DNA of 64,000 nucleotides from Methylobacterium gregans (GTDB lineage: Bacteria > Pseudomonadota > Alphaproteobacteria > Rhizobiales > Beijerinckiaceae), in NCBI RefSeq assembly GCF_022179245.1, contig NZ_BPQM01000027.1:44779-108778 (forward strand). The letters run 5' to 3'. Below the pieces are notes generated by a model. That model was given only the letters and a program-made list of their open reading frames with translations. It was not told where the DNA came from and searched no databases. The first letter of the stretch is position 1. Each line of letters starts with the position of its first letter. Positions 26,865 to 35,575 of the stretch are shown piece after piece. The position numbers were made by a program, and so were the translations under genes.

Positions 26865-27563
26865 ATGGGGGCGGAGGAGCCGCGGCCGAGCGGCCGGATC
26901 GAGCGGGTCAACGCGCTGGTGCAGACCCTGGCGATCCTCGGTGCCGGCGCCTGGGGCGTCTACACATTCATCTACGAGGCGCGGATCAAGCCCGGGCTGG
27001 AGCCGCCGGCCGTCTCGGTCACGACGAGCCTCGTCCGCGCGGGCGAGCGCGGCGACCGGCTCGCGATCCGGTCCACGGTCCGGCGCCGGAATGTCGGGCA
27101 GGCCGGGGTCCGCGTGCTCGGCCTCGTCTACAACGTCACCGGGGTGCGGGTCCGCTTCGGCGAGACGGCGCCGGCCGGCACGGGGGCGGGCGACGGCACG
27201 GACGAGGACCATGTGGCCCGCAGCGGCGCCTACGTGCTGGAGGACCCCGGCATCGCGATCCTGCGGGAGGGCAAGCTCTTCGCCGGGGCGACGGAGCGGG
27301 ACGGGCAGCCCGCCGACCTGAATCCGGGCGAGGAGGTCTCGCGCGATCTCATCGTCTACGCCGACCGGGGCCGCTACGACTTCGTCCGCTTCGACGTCAG
27401 CCTCGTCTACACCCGTGACGACGATCCGCCCGTGCGGCTGCGCTTCGAGCACGGGCCGGACGGCGCGCTGCACCTGCGGCCTCGGGCGACCTGCGAGGCG
27501 GAGCCCGCCGCCTGCCGGGTGCTCCGAAGCACGGATTTCAGCACGCAGCTCTCGCTCTGGTGA
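26865..27563 (+). CDS. Membrane-anchored hypothetical protein
   Basis: This 232-residue protein has one N-terminal membrane helix (about 15-35, VQTLAILGAGAWGVYTFIYEA) after a short cytoplasmic segment and a large outer domain rich in beta strands (LVYNVTGVRVRFGE, DLIVYADRGRYDFVRFDVSLVYT). Two cysteines close together (ATCEAEPAACRV) could form a disulfide. No known domain is recognised. The start at ATG 26865 gives an inside-out anchor, and an in-frame ATG at 26742 would read through the terminator. Confidence 0.65.
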   Translation: MGAEEPRPSGRIERVNALVQTLAILGAGAWGVYTFIYEARIKPGLEPPAVSVTTSLVRAGERGDRLAIRSTVRRRNVGQAGVRVLGLVYNVTGVRVRFGETAPAGTGAGDGTDEDHVARSGAYVLEDPGIAILREGKLFAGATERDGQPADLNPGEEVSRDLIVYADRGRYDFVRFDVSLVYTRDDDPPVRLRFEHGPDGALHLRPRATCEAEPAACRVLRSTDFSTQLSLW

Positions 27564-27593
27564 GGCACCGCGGTCGGGCCGGCCCGGCGGCGC

Positions 27594-28817
27594 TCAGCGC
27601 TTCCAGACGCCGAGCCGCTCGCTGCGGGCATGGTCCTCGGCGGCGACGAGCTCGGGCGTGGCCTCCGGCGAGGCGCGACCGCCACCGTTGAACAGCACCA
27701 CCTCCGAGAGGTCGCGCCCCTCGATCTGGCAGAGCTGGTTCTCGCTGCCCGGCACGGGCTGGCAGGTCACCGGACGGTTGTTGATGTAGCGGGCCAGCTC
27801 GTCCGCCTGGCCGCCGCGCACCCACTCGACGCCGAACAGCCGCACGAGCTTGCCGTTGAGGCGCAGGGTGGCGGTGTCGATCACCTGCGCCTGACCGGTC
27901 ACCGCGTTGGGCGCCGGACGCGGCGCCTCCTCGGGAGCCGATTCCGCCTCGGCCGGCGGCGCCTCGGCGGGGGCGGCCTGCGAGGGGGATTGCGGCTGGG
28001 CCTGCGACGCCTCCGTGGCGGCCTGCCGCCCGGGCGCTGACCTGTCCTCGCCCGATCCGCGCCAGGAGAGGACGAGCCCCGCCCCGACGACGAGCGCGAG
28101 GGCCGCGGCGGCGGCACCCGCGATCCAGCGGCGGGAGCCGCGTCCGCCCAGGCCGCCGTCGCGCCAATCCTGCAGCCCCGTGCGGAACCGCTGGAGCCCG
28201 CCCTCGGCCCCTTCGCGCCACGCGGGCGCGACGGTGTCGGCAGCCGCCCCCTCGGCGGCGGGCTCCGCGCCGCGGCGGCTGTCGAGGCGCGCCCGCAGAC
28301 CGGCGAAGGCCGCGGCCGCGGACTGGGCGAGGGCGCGGCCCTGCTCCGAGGAGCGCTCGGCCAGCGCGCGCGCGCGCTCCGACTGGGTCTCGACGAAGCG
28401 CGCGGTCGCGGCGCGCATCTCGGCTGCGTTGGCCCCGAGGCTCTGTTCGGGCGCGGGCTCCGCCGGGACGGGTGCGGGCTCCGGCGGCAGGAACAGGGCC
28501 GGATGACGCTCGACGATCTCGTCGAGGAGGTCGGTGAGCGTCATCGGTCGCGCCGTCCCGCCCTCCGTGGCCGCCTCGCGCACCCGCGGCAGGCCGTGCC
28601 GGTCGATCAACCGGTAGCCGGGCGGCGCCTCCGCCGGCTCGACGGCGGCGGAGACGAGAAGCTCGAGCGTGCGCAGCGCCACGGGGCGGGGGCGTCGGCG
28701 CTCGATCTCGGCGCGGATCTGCGTCTGCAGCGCGGCCCGCTCCGCGCCGTCGAGCACGGGGCGTTGCGCCTCCGTACCGTCCACTCCGTCCGCCGCTGTC
28801 GCGCCTGAAACCGCCAT
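27594..28817 (-). CDS. Membrane protein with degenerate nuclease-like domain
   Basis: This 407-residue protein has a cytoplasmic N-terminal half with Ala/Arg/Glu-rich helices, one membrane helix (WIAGAAAAALALVVGAGLVL), a Pro/Ala/Glu/Ser linker, and a C-terminal domain of about 110 residues. That domain has the order of a staphylococcal-nuclease fold (strand VIDTATLRLNG, KLVRLFGV, YINNRPVTC, then GRDLSEVVLFNGG and ERLGVW). The catalytic Asp, Arg and Glu of true SNases are not in place, since VDGDT has become IDTAT. It is probably a structural or binding domain outside the membrane. The ATG at 28817 or 28835 could start it. Confidence 0.7.
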   Translation of the reverse strand: MAVSGATAADGVDGTEAQRPVLDGAERAALQTQIRAEIERRRPRPVALRTLELLVSAAVEPAEAPPGYRLIDRHGLPRVREAATEGGTARPMTLTDLLDEIVERHPALFLPPEPAPVPAEPAPEQSLGANAAEMRAATARFVETQSERARALAERSSEQGRALAQSAAAAFAGLRARLDSRRGAEPAAEGAAADTVAPAWREGAEGGLQRFRTGLQDWRDGGLGGRGSRRWIAGAAAAALALVVGAGLVLSWRGSGEDRSAPGRQAATEASQAQPQSPSQAAPAEAPPAEAESAPEEAPRPAPNAVTGQAQVIDTATLRLNGKLVRLFGVEWVRGGQADELARYINNRPVTCQPVPGSENQLCQIEGRDLSEVVLFNGGGRASPEATPELVAAEDHARSERLGVWKR

Positions 28818-28902
28818 GGGGTCCGATCTAAGCATCCTGGACCGAACTGTCCCGCGGGTCCGGCGAAAAAATGATTCGGGGGCCGATTCGGGGCCGGGCG
28901 AG

Positions 28903-29718
28903 TCAGGCGCTCCGGCCGGTGCCGGCCGTTCCGGCGCTCGCCGAGCCGCGGTGCAGGACCCGGCTCGTCTCCGAGACGATGACCGGGCGCGGCCCCGCGA
29001 GGCTCACCTCCAGCACCACCTCGGCGATCCCCTGCGAGACCGCGCCACGGCCGGGGCTCGCCGCCCGGAAGGCGACCTCCGCCCGCACCACGCAGGTCGC
29101 CAGCGCCCCGTTGCAGAAGGTGCGCATGCCGCGCGGCTCGTAGCGCCGCTCCGGCCAGCGCCGGGCGAAATCCCGCTTCTCCGCCATCACGGCGCGCAGG
29201 CTCACGGTGCGGCCATAGAAGCGCACCTGATCCCCGTAGAAGCGGGGGGCGCTCGCCACGATGGCCGGGCCGGGCGCCGAGACCGCGTCGAAGTAATCCG
29301 CCACGAGGCCCTGCGCGGTGCCCGCCCAGTCGCTGAGACGCGGCTCGGGCCGCGCGGCGGGAGGGACGGGCGCCGCCTGGACAGGCGGCGTGTCGGCCAG
29401 CCGGCGCTGGCGGCGATGACGCTCGAGCCGGCGCTCCGGCCTCTCCGGCCGCTCGGCGTGACGCGCAGCCCGGGAGGGGCGCGCCGCGCTCCGCTCCGGC
29501 CCGGCCTCCGCCTCGGCGGGGGCGGACCGCACCTGCGGTGCGGCGGAAGGGGGGGCCGCGGGTGCGGCGGGCTCCGGCCTGTTCTCGGCGGGCTTTGCCG
29601 GCGCGGTCGAGCGGGCCGGCGGATCAACCCAGCCGGACTGCGCGCGCGCACCGCCGACGGCGAGGACCCCGGCCGCGAGGGCGAGGCTCAGGGTGGCGAG
29701 GGAAGAAGCAGGACGCAT
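28903..29718 (-). CDS. Secreted protein with NTF2-like C-terminal domain
   Basis: This 271-residue protein has a signal peptide (MRPASSLATLSLALAAGVLAV), a long Pro/Ala/Arg linker (about 30-130) and a C-terminal domain (LVADYFDAVSAPG, FYGDQVRFYGRTVSLRAVMAEKR, then a set of beta strands) that resembles an NTF2/SnoaL-like fold. Such domains bind small ligands or serve as scaffolds. No catalytic residues are obvious. It is probably periplasmic. It lies 86 bp from, and on the same strand as, the SNase-like protein gene and may be expressed with it. Confidence 0.68.
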   Translation of the reverse strand: MRPASSLATLSLALAAGVLAVGGARAQSGWVDPPARSTAPAKPAENRPEPAAPAAPPSAAPQVRSAPAEAEAGPERSAARPSRAARHAERPERPERRLERHRRQRRLADTPPVQAAPVPPAARPEPRLSDWAGTAQGLVADYFDAVSAPGPAIVASAPRFYGDQVRFYGRTVSLRAVMAEKRDFARRWPERRYEPRGMRTFCNGALATCVVRAEVAFRAASPGRGAVSQGIAEVVLEVSLAGPRPVIVSETSRVLHRGSASAGTAGTGRSA

Positions 29719-30092
29719 GATCTCACCGGGGCGCGGCCGAGCGGGGACGTGCCGGGGCGGCACAGCGTGAAACGCGCTCGGGTGGGCGCGGGGTTCCGAC
29801 CCTTCACCCGCAACGCCCCCCCCGACGACGGCTCACGTCACGGGTCTTATCAGCCCCGGCACGTCTCGGCTCGGCGCCGCGGACACACCGCTCGGACACC
29901 GGCCCGTCATCCCCGCACCCATGGAAATCCACAGTCCGGACCCCGGCCGGGGTTGAGATCGGGCGCCGCACACCCAAGTTCCCGCTCAACCCGGGTCCGG
30001 GCTCCTCTGGCGGCCGAGGCGTCGGCCGTGATGTCGGACCGCGTCCCTGCCTTTGCGCTGACGCGGCGCGAACGCACCGGAGTGTCCGCCCC
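29719..30092. other. Intergenic region, no gene seen
   Basis: There are 374 bp between the divergent NTF2-like and diacylglycerol-kinase-like genes. The sequence is GC-rich with short CCGG-type repeats. I see no open frame with a ribosome site, no RNA gene and no clear promoter. Confidence 0.5.
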
Positions 30093-31073
30093 TTGACCGA
30101 TCCGCAGGCCCAAGCCGCGCATGCCCAAGCCGCGCAGGCCCGAGCACCGCAGGCTGGGGCAGCCGGGCCGCCGCGCCGCGCCCTCCTGATCTGCAACGCC
30201 AAGGCCCGCAACGGCGGCGTCGATCTCAACGAGATCCGCGCCGTCCTGCGCGCGGGCGGGATCGAGCCGGTCGAGCCGCCGCCCGGCGACTGCAAGGCGC
30301 TGATCACGGCCCATGCCGGCTCGGTCGACCGCGTCATCCTCGGCGGCGGCGACGGCACCATGAACGCGGCGGCCGAGGCGCTGGTCGAGACCGGTCTGCC
30401 GCTCGGCATCCTGCCGCTCGGCACCGCCAACGACCTCGCCCGCTCGCTGGGAATCCCGCTCGATCCGGTCGCCGCCGCCCGCCTCATCACCACCGCGCAA
30501 GCGCGGCCGGCCGATCTCGGCTGGGTCAACGGGCACTATTACTTCAACGTCGCGAGCATCGGCTTCTCGGCGGAGCTCGCGGGCGAATTGACTGCGGAAT
30601 CGAAGAAGGCCTGGGGCGTGCTCGGCTACGCGGTCGCGGCCGTGCGGGTGCTGCGCCGGGTGCGGCCCTTCACCGTCACGATCGAGCACGACGGGCAGAC
30701 CGAGCGCGTCACCACCATCCAGGCCTCTGTCGGCAACGGCCGCCACTACGGCGGCGGCATGACCGTGGAGGCGGGTGCGGCGGTCGACGACGGCAAGCTC
30801 GACTTCTACAGCCTGGAGGTCGCTCATTGGTGGCGTCTCCTCGCGCTGCTGCCGGCGCTGCGCCGCGGCACGCAGGGGCGGGCGCAGGATGTCCGCGCCT
30901 TCAAGACCACGGAGATCCGGCTCACCACCCGCAAGCCGCGGCCGGTGAACACGGACGGCGAGCTGACGACCTACACACCGGCCCATTTCAAGGTGGTGCC
31001 GAAGGTCATCCGCATCTTCGCCCCCGGCCCGGAGGCGCGCCCCGGCGCCCGCGACAGCCTTCTTCCGCTCTGA
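30093..31073 (+). CDS. Diacylglycerol kinase catalytic domain lipid kinase
   Basis: This 326-residue protein belongs to the DgkB/YegS family, which phosphorylates diacylglycerol or related lipids. The nucleotide loop GGGDGT is at 84-89, followed by GILPLGTANDLARSL and the C-terminal VNTDGE segment. The N-terminal 28 residues are Ala/Gln-rich and come from a short DNA repeat. No ATG is available near the expected start, so the TTG at 30093 is the likely initiation codon. It is 31 bp upstream of the TerC gene. Confidence 0.87.
   Translation: MTDPQAQAAHAQAAQARAPQAGAAGPPRRALLICNAKARNGGVDLNEIRAVLRAGGIEPVEPPPGDCKALITAHAGSVDRVILGGGDGTMNAAAEALVETGLPLGILPLGTANDLARSLGIPLDPVAAARLITTAQARPADLGWVNGHYYFNVASIGFSAELAGELTAESKKAWGVLGYAVAAVRVLRRVRPFTVTIEHDGQTERVTTIQASVGNGRHYGGGMTVEAGAAVDDGKLDFYSLEVAHWWRLLALLPALRRGTQGRAQDVRAFKTTEIRLTTRKPRPVNTDGELTTYTPAHFKVVPKVIRIFAPGPEARPGARDSLLPL
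30108..30136 (+). repeat. 14-bp tandem repeat inside the lipid kinase gene
   Basis: GCCCAAGCCGCGCA occurs at 30108-30121 and again at 30123-30136, a 15-bp period that keeps the frame and encodes AQAAH/AQAAQ. Confidence 0.8.
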
Positions 31074-31104
31074 TCCCGCTCTCTGACCGGCCGCCACGGA
31101 GACG

Positions 31105-31902
31105 ATGCCCGTGCTCGACAACTTGATGCAGCTCGCCGCCGACCCGGCCGTCTGGGCCGCGCTCGCCACCCTCGTCGTGATGGAGGTGGTGCTCGGCATC
31201 GACAACCTGATCTTCATCTCGATCATCACCAACAAGCTGCCGGCGAGCCAGCAGCAGCGGGCGCGCCGCATCGGCATCGGCCTCGCCCTGGTGCTGCGGC
31301 TGGGGCTGCTCGGCACGGTCGCCTTCATCGTGCAGCTCACGCAGCCGATCTTCGAGATCTTCGGCAAGGCCTTCTCCTGGCGCGACCTGATCCTGATCGC
31401 GGGCGGCCTGTTCCTGCTCTGGAAGGCCACCAAGGAGATTCACGAGAGCGTCGATCCCCACGCCGAGGAGACGGGGCCGGGCGTCGCGCTCGGCTTCTCG
31501 GCGGCGATCGGTCAGATCCTGCTGCTCGACCTCGTCTTCTCGATCGACTCGATCATCACGGCGGTCGGCATGACCGAGCACGTGCCGGTGATGATGATCG
31601 CGGTGATCGCCGCCGTGACGGTGATGCTGCTCGCCGCCGACCCGCTCTCGCGCTTCATCGCCAACAACCCGACCGTGGTGATGCTGGCGCTCGGCTTCCT
31701 CATCATGATCGGCATGGTGCTGATCGCGGAGGGCTTCGGGGCGCACGTGCCCAAGGGCTACATCTACACCGCGATGGCCTTCTCGGCGGGCGTGGAGGGC
31801 CTCAACATGCTGGTCCGGCGGCGCAAGCGGGCCAAGGCGGGAAACGGCGACGCCCCGGCGCCGCGGATCAACACGGTCCAGAAGGAGGCTGGCCGCGCCT
31901 GA
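31105..31902 (+). CDS. TerC family integral membrane protein
   Basis: This 265-residue protein has about seven membrane helices and the TerC core: [15 protein letters not shown] near the N terminus and [16 protein letters not shown] in the middle. The paired acidic Asp residues within membrane segments are typical of TerC, which is linked to manganese or other metal export. GGAG precedes the ATG. It may be co-transcribed with the lipid kinase gene. A perfect hairpin spans its stop codon. Confidence 0.9.
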   Translation: MPVLDNLMQLAADPAVWAALATLVVMEVVLGIDNLIFISIITNKLPASQQQRARRIGIGLALVLRLGLLGTVAFIVQLTQPIFEIFGKAFSWRDLILIAGGLFLLWKATKEIHESVDPHAEETGPGVALGFSAAIGQILLLDLVFSIDSIITAVGMTEHVPVMMIAVIAAVTVMLLAADPLSRFIANNPTVVMLALGFLIMIGMVLIAEGFGAHVPKGYIYTAMAFSAGVEGLNMLVRRRKRAKAGNGDAPAPRINTVQKEAGRA

Positions 31903-31911
31903 GGCGCGGCC
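31891..31911. terminator. 9-bp hairpin with the terC stop codon in its loop
   Basis: GGCCGCGCC (31891-31899) pairs perfectly with GGCGCGGCC (31903-31911). The 3-nt loop is the TGA stop codon of the TerC gene. It sits between convergent genes and may act as a bidirectional terminator, although no T-tract is present. Confidence 0.5.
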
Positions 31912-31920
31912 GTCTCGGGC

Positions 31921-32313
31921 CTACTTCTGCTTGGCGATGACCTTGTCCTTGATCCCCTCGTAGACGCTCTCGGACAGGATCTTCTTGGAGACGAGCTCGT
32001 CCTTGCCGCGGTAGGGGCGGCCCTTGATGATCGCGGCCGAGCGCGCGGCCCCGATGCCGGGCAGCGCATCGAGCTCGGCGGCGCTGGCGCTGTTGAGGTC
32101 GATGAGCGCGGTCTTGGCGGCGTTGGGCGATCCGGCGACGGGCGCGCTCGGCGCCTTGGGCGCGGCCGGGGCGGCGGGTGCCGCGGGGGCGGGCTTCGTC
32201 GGTGCGGCGGGGCTTGGCGCAGTCGGAGCCGGGGCCTGAGCGAGGGCCGGCGCGGCGGCGAGCGCCGTCAGCAGAGCGAGCGTGCGCAGGATGGCGCGAG
32301 TGGACGAGACCAT
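31921..32313 (-). CDS. Secreted ComEA-like helix-hairpin-helix protein
   Basis: This 130-residue protein has a signal peptide ([20 protein letters not shown]), a Pro/Ala/Thr linker and a C-terminal helix-hairpin-helix domain ([19 protein letters not shown], then [16 protein letters not shown]) like ComEA. ComEA binds incoming DNA in the periplasm during natural transformation. A ComEC homologue lies at 54-56 kb. Many such proteins are exported DNA-binding proteins of unproven role. GGGAGA precedes the ATG at 32313. Confidence 0.85.
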   Translation of the reverse strand: MVSSTRAILRTLALLTALAAAPALAQAPAPTAPSPAAPTKPAPAAPAAPAAPKAPSAPVAGSPNAAKTALIDLNSASAAELDALPGIGAARSAAIIKGRPYRGKDELVSKKILSESVYEGIKDKVIAKQK

Positions 32314-32586
32314 GGCGGTTCTCCCGAAAAGTCCCGACCTCATGGACGAAGCCGGTCTGGAGAACGTGGGGCGTTCCGCTTGAACTGCCGCTTAACGCCC
32401 GGCGCGTTCTGGGTTAAGCGCGGTCCGCAGGCAGGGCCGGCGGTCAGCCTCTAGTCAGAGGCGTCGGCCGACGCTATAAGCGCGCCCTCGAATCTCCGTG
32501 TCCGGCGGTGCACGAGGCGCTCCTCGCTCCGAGGAGCCGCCCGCGCGCCGCTTTGCCGTCATCCGCCAGTTCGAAGGATTGATCCC

Positions 32587-32775
32587 ATGGCCGTTCCGAA
32601 GCGAAAGACCTCCCCCTCCCGCCGCGGCATGCGCCGCTCGGCGGACGCCCTCAAGGCTCCGACCTACGTCGAGGACAAGGACTCGGGCGAGCTGCGCCGT
32701 CCGCACCACATCGACCTGAAGACCGGCATGTACCGCGGCCGTCAGGTCCTGAAGGTCAAGTCGGCCGAGGCCTGA
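32587..32775 (+). CDS. rpmF: 50S ribosomal protein L32
   Basis: This 62-residue protein is L32: [20 protein letters not shown] at the start, then the [15 protein letters not shown] segment. The zinc-binding cysteines found in some L32 proteins are absent, as usual in alphaproteobacteria. AAGGA lies nine bases upstream of the ATG. It is a single gene here. A GC-rich hairpin without T's (32801-32825) follows. Confidence 0.98.
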
Positions 32776-32800
32776 GACTGAAGACGACCGGCGCGGCCGG

Positions 32801-32825
32801 GATCGCAGCCCCTTCGGGGGCGATC
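32801..32825 (+). terminator. Hairpin after rpmF
   Basis: GATCG (32801-32805) pairs with CGATC (32821-32825) and CCCC with GGGG around a TTC loop, with a small internal bulge. No T-tract follows. It lies between the convergent genes rpmF and 32837. Confidence 0.4.
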
Positions 32826-32836
32826 CTCGATCAGGA

Positions 32837-33124
32837 TCAGGCGACCCGCCGCGCCGCCTCCGCGTAGAGCGAAGCGGCCCGCTGGGCCCGCTCCATCCGC
32901 GATGGCAGCAGCGTCGGGTCCGCACCCGCCATCAGCTGCGCCACGAAGCCGATCTGCGGCCGCGCGCTGCCCGGGCTTCTCGGATCCCACGAAACCGAAC
33001 CGTCCCGATGGCCCGCCGCACCGTCCGCCACGGGCACGACCGCGCGCGCCGTCGCGCCCGCCCGCGGCTGCGCGGTGGCGGATCGCACCACTCCGGGACG
33101 TTGGCTCGGCTCGATTCGGGACAT
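32837..33124 (-). CDS. Small hypothetical protein
   Basis: This 95-residue protein is hydrophilic in the first half and has a C-terminal region PQIGFVAQLMAG...AASLYAEAARRVA. That resembles a group of small alphaproteobacterial proteins with an xFVAQL...Y ending. The function is unknown. It is convergent with rpmF and lies downstream of the phaR gene on the same strand, although 194 bp away. The first half, with many Pro, Arg and Ala, may be disordered. Confidence 0.6.
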   Translation of the reverse strand: MSRIEPSQRPGVVRSATAQPRAGATARAVVPVADGAAGHRDGSVSWDPRSPGSARPQIGFVAQLMAGADPTLLPSRMERAQRAASLYAEAARRVA

Positions 33125-33318
33125 CGCCTCGCACCCTCCGCGACCGTGTCACGGCAGGTGCAAGCGTTGGGCCGGCATTAAGGTTTCGTCAACCTTTGCG
33201 TGGGCGGCGGCTTCAGAGCGGATCCTCGCGCGCCCATCTGCCTGACGGGTTCACGCGTCTCGGCCAGGCAGCCTGCGGGCGCCCGCTCTCCGGCGGGAGC
33301 TGGAGAGCTCGCCCGACC

Positions 33319-33939
33319 CTACTTCTTCGCGAGCGCCGCGAGCTGCTCCTGCATCGCGAGCATCTGGCGCTTCAGCTCGTCCAGCTCGCCGCCGCTCGAC
33401 GCCTGCGCCGGAGGGGCCGCAGGCTTGGGCGCTGCAGGCGGCGCCGCGCCGGGCGTGGCGCCCGCGCTGAGGCCCGTGAACATCTTCATGGCGTCCCCGA
33501 AGAACGACATGTTGGTGCGCACCTGCTGCTCCAGCGCGTTCTGGAAAGCGGCAGGGCCGAACCCGGTCCCGAAGCCCGTGCCGAATTTTTCGCGAAGCCC
33601 ATCCTGATCGCGGGCGAAATTCGCCATCGAGAACTCGAGAAAACTCGGCACCATCGTGCGCATGCTGTCGCCGTAGAAGCGGATCAGCTGGCGCAGGAAG
33701 GCCACCGGTAGCAGGTTGTCGGCACCGGCCTTGTTCTCCTGCTCGAAGATGATCTGCGTCAGCACCGAGCGCGTGATGTCCTCGCTGGTGCGCGCGTCGT
33801 AGACGACGAAGTCCTCGCCGTTCTGCACCATGGTCGCGAGATCTTCGAGGGTGACGTAGGTTGAGGTGCCGGTGTGATAAAGGCGCCTGTTCGCGTACTT
33901 CTTGATGACGGTCTGATGGACCTTGACGCTGTCCGCCAT
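33319..33939 (-). CDS. phaR: Polyhydroxyalkanoate synthesis repressor PhaR
   Basis: This 206-residue protein has the PHB/PHA accumulation regulator DNA-binding domain at the N terminus (VIKKYANRRLYHTGTSTYVTLEDLA, residues about 12-36) followed by two PHB-binding repeats and an Ala/Pro-rich tail with a final coiled coil (ELDELKRQMLAMQEQLAALAKK). In related bacteria PhaR binds the polymer granule, and when free it represses phasin and phaR genes. It is divergent from phaA-phaB, so it may also see their promoter. The start at ATG 33939 fits the family. Confidence 0.94.
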   Translation of the reverse strand: MADSVKVHQTVIKKYANRRLYHTGTSTYVTLEDLATMVQNGEDFVVYDARTSEDITRSVLTQIIFEQENKAGADNLLPVAFLRQLIRFYGDSMRTMVPSFLEFSMANFARDQDGLREKFGTGFGTGFGPAAFQNALEQQVRTNMSFFGDAMKMFTGLSAGATPGAAPPAAPKPAAPPAQASSGGELDELKRQMLAMQEQLAALAKK

Positions 33940-34218
33940 CTCTGCGGCCTCTCCCGAACCTGACGGCGCGACCACCTTCACGATGCGGCCGCCCACAGAA
34001 CTTAAGGCTTTCGTGCGGCGTCGAAAACCGCAATCTGACGCCTTTCCCAGCACAATCATGCATAACGGGCCGGCAAAGCCAACTTTTCGCCCCCTGCCGG
34101 CCGTCAGCGCTCGTCCTTTGGACGGCTTGACTTCGCCCTGGACAGGCCCTTCATCCCATCAACGGACCAGAGCGCGGACATGTCTGAAGCCGCGCCGGCC
34201 GCCAGAGGAGAACGCAAG

Positions 34219-35403
34219 ATGGCAGGCAGCGAGGAGATCGTCATCGTCGGTGCGGCGCGCACCCCGGTGGGCTCGTTCGGTGGCGCGTTCGGCAGCATGC
34301 CCGCGCACGAGCTCGGCAAGGTGGCGATCCAGGCGGCGCTGGAGCGGGCCAAGGTCTCGCCCGACGACGTGGACGAAGTGATCTTCGGTCAGGTGCTCAC
34401 GGCGGGCGCCGGCCAGAACCCGGCCCGTCAAGCGGCCATCGCCGCGGGCATTCCCGAGAAGGCGACCGCCTGGGGCCTCAACCAGGTCTGCGGCTCGGGG
34501 CTGCGCACCGTCGCGATCGGCATGCAGCAGATCGCGAACGGCGACGCGACCGTGATCGTGGCCGGCGGCCAGGAATCCATGTCGCTCAGCCCCCACGCGC
34601 AGTACCTGCGCGGCGGCCAGAAGATGGGCGACGTCAAGCTCGTCGACACCATGATCAAGGACGGGCTCTGGGACGCCTTCAACGGCTACCACATGGGCAC
34701 GACCGCCGAGAACGTGGCCCAGGCCTTCCAGCTCACCCGCGAGCAGCAGGACCAGTTCGCGACCCGCTCGCAGAACAAGGCCGAGGCCGCCCGCAAGGAG
34801 GGCCGCTTCAAGGAGGAGATCGCCCCCGTCACGGTGCCGGGCCGGAAGGGCGACACGATCGTCGACACCGACGAGTACATCCGCGACGGCGCGACCGTCG
34901 AGGCAATGGCCAAGCTGAAGCCCGCGTTCTCGAAGGACGGCACGGTGACGGCCGCCAACGCCTCGGGCCTCAACGACGGCGCGGCGGCGATCGTGCTGAT
35001 GTCGGCCTCCGAGGCCGAGCGCCGCGGGCTCACGCCGCTCGCCAAGATCAAGTCCTGGGCGACGGCGGGCGTCGACCCTAAGGTGATGGGCACCGGCCCC
35101 ATCCCGGCCTCGCGCAAGGCCCTCGACAAGGCCGGCTGGAAGCCCTCCGACCTCGACCTGATCGAGGCCAACGAGGCCTTCGCAGCTCAGGCGCTCGCGG
35201 TGAACAAGGACATGGGCTGGGACGACGCCAAGGTGAACGTCAATGGCGGCGCCATCGCCATCGGCCACCCGATCGGTGCCTCTGGGGCGCGCGTCCTCGT
35301 CACCCTGCTGCACGAGATGAAGCGGCGCGACGCCAAGAAGGGCCTCGCCACACTCTGCATCGGCGGCGGCATGGGTGTCGCCATGTGCCTCGAGCGGCCC
35401 TGA
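34219..35403 (+). CDS. phaA: Acetyl-CoA acetyltransferase (beta-ketothiolase)
   Basis: PhaA condenses two acetyl-CoA to acetoacetyl-CoA, the first step of polyhydroxybutyrate synthesis. This 394-residue protein has the acyl-binding Cys91 in [10 protein letters not shown], the [16 protein letters not shown]is motif, and the second Cys in [10 protein letters not shown]. An AGAGGAG ribosome site eight bases upstream supports the ATG at 34219 over an ATG 13 codons earlier. phaB follows after 172 bp, and phaR is divergent upstream. In methylotrophs this thiolase also feeds the ethylmalonyl-CoA pathway. Confidence 0.97.
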   Translation: MAGSEEIVIVGAARTPVGSFGGAFGSMPAHELGKVAIQAALERAKVSPDDVDEVIFGQVLTAGAGQNPARQAAIAAGIPEKATAWGLNQVCGSGLRTVAIGMQQIANGDATVIVAGGQESMSLSPHAQYLRGGQKMGDVKLVDTMIKDGLWDAFNGYHMGTTAENVAQAFQLTREQQDQFATRSQNKAEAARKEGRFKEEIAPVTVPGRKGDTIVDTDEYIRDGATVEAMAKLKPAFSKDGTVTAANASGLNDGAAAIVLMSASEAERRGLTPLAKIKSWATAGVDPKVMGTGPIPASRKALDKAGWKPSDLDLIEANEAFAAQALAVNKDMGWDDAKVNVNGGAIAIGHPIGASGARVLVTLLHEMKRRDAKKGLATLCIGGGMGVAMCLERP

Positions 35404-35523
35404 TCGCCAGGGCTCGCGGCAGGGGCGGGACAAACCCGCTCCCTCTGAAACGCATTCAAAGGCCGCTCAAGAATAAATTCGGTGCGCGGTTCGCGCGCGA
35501 TGGGCAAGATGTGCCTATCGCGC

Positions 35524-35540
35524 GGGACCGTCTCGGTCCC
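35524..35540 (+). promoter_or_regulatory. Hairpin in the phaA-phaB gap
   Basis: GGGACCG (35524-35530) pairs perfectly with CGGTCCC (35534-35540) over a TCT loop, 35 bp before the phaB start and upstream of its GGAGG ribosome site. It may stabilise or process the transcript. Confidence 0.35.
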
Positions 35541-35575
35541 CGGGACCGACCCAACAAAAACATCCGGAGGAAACC

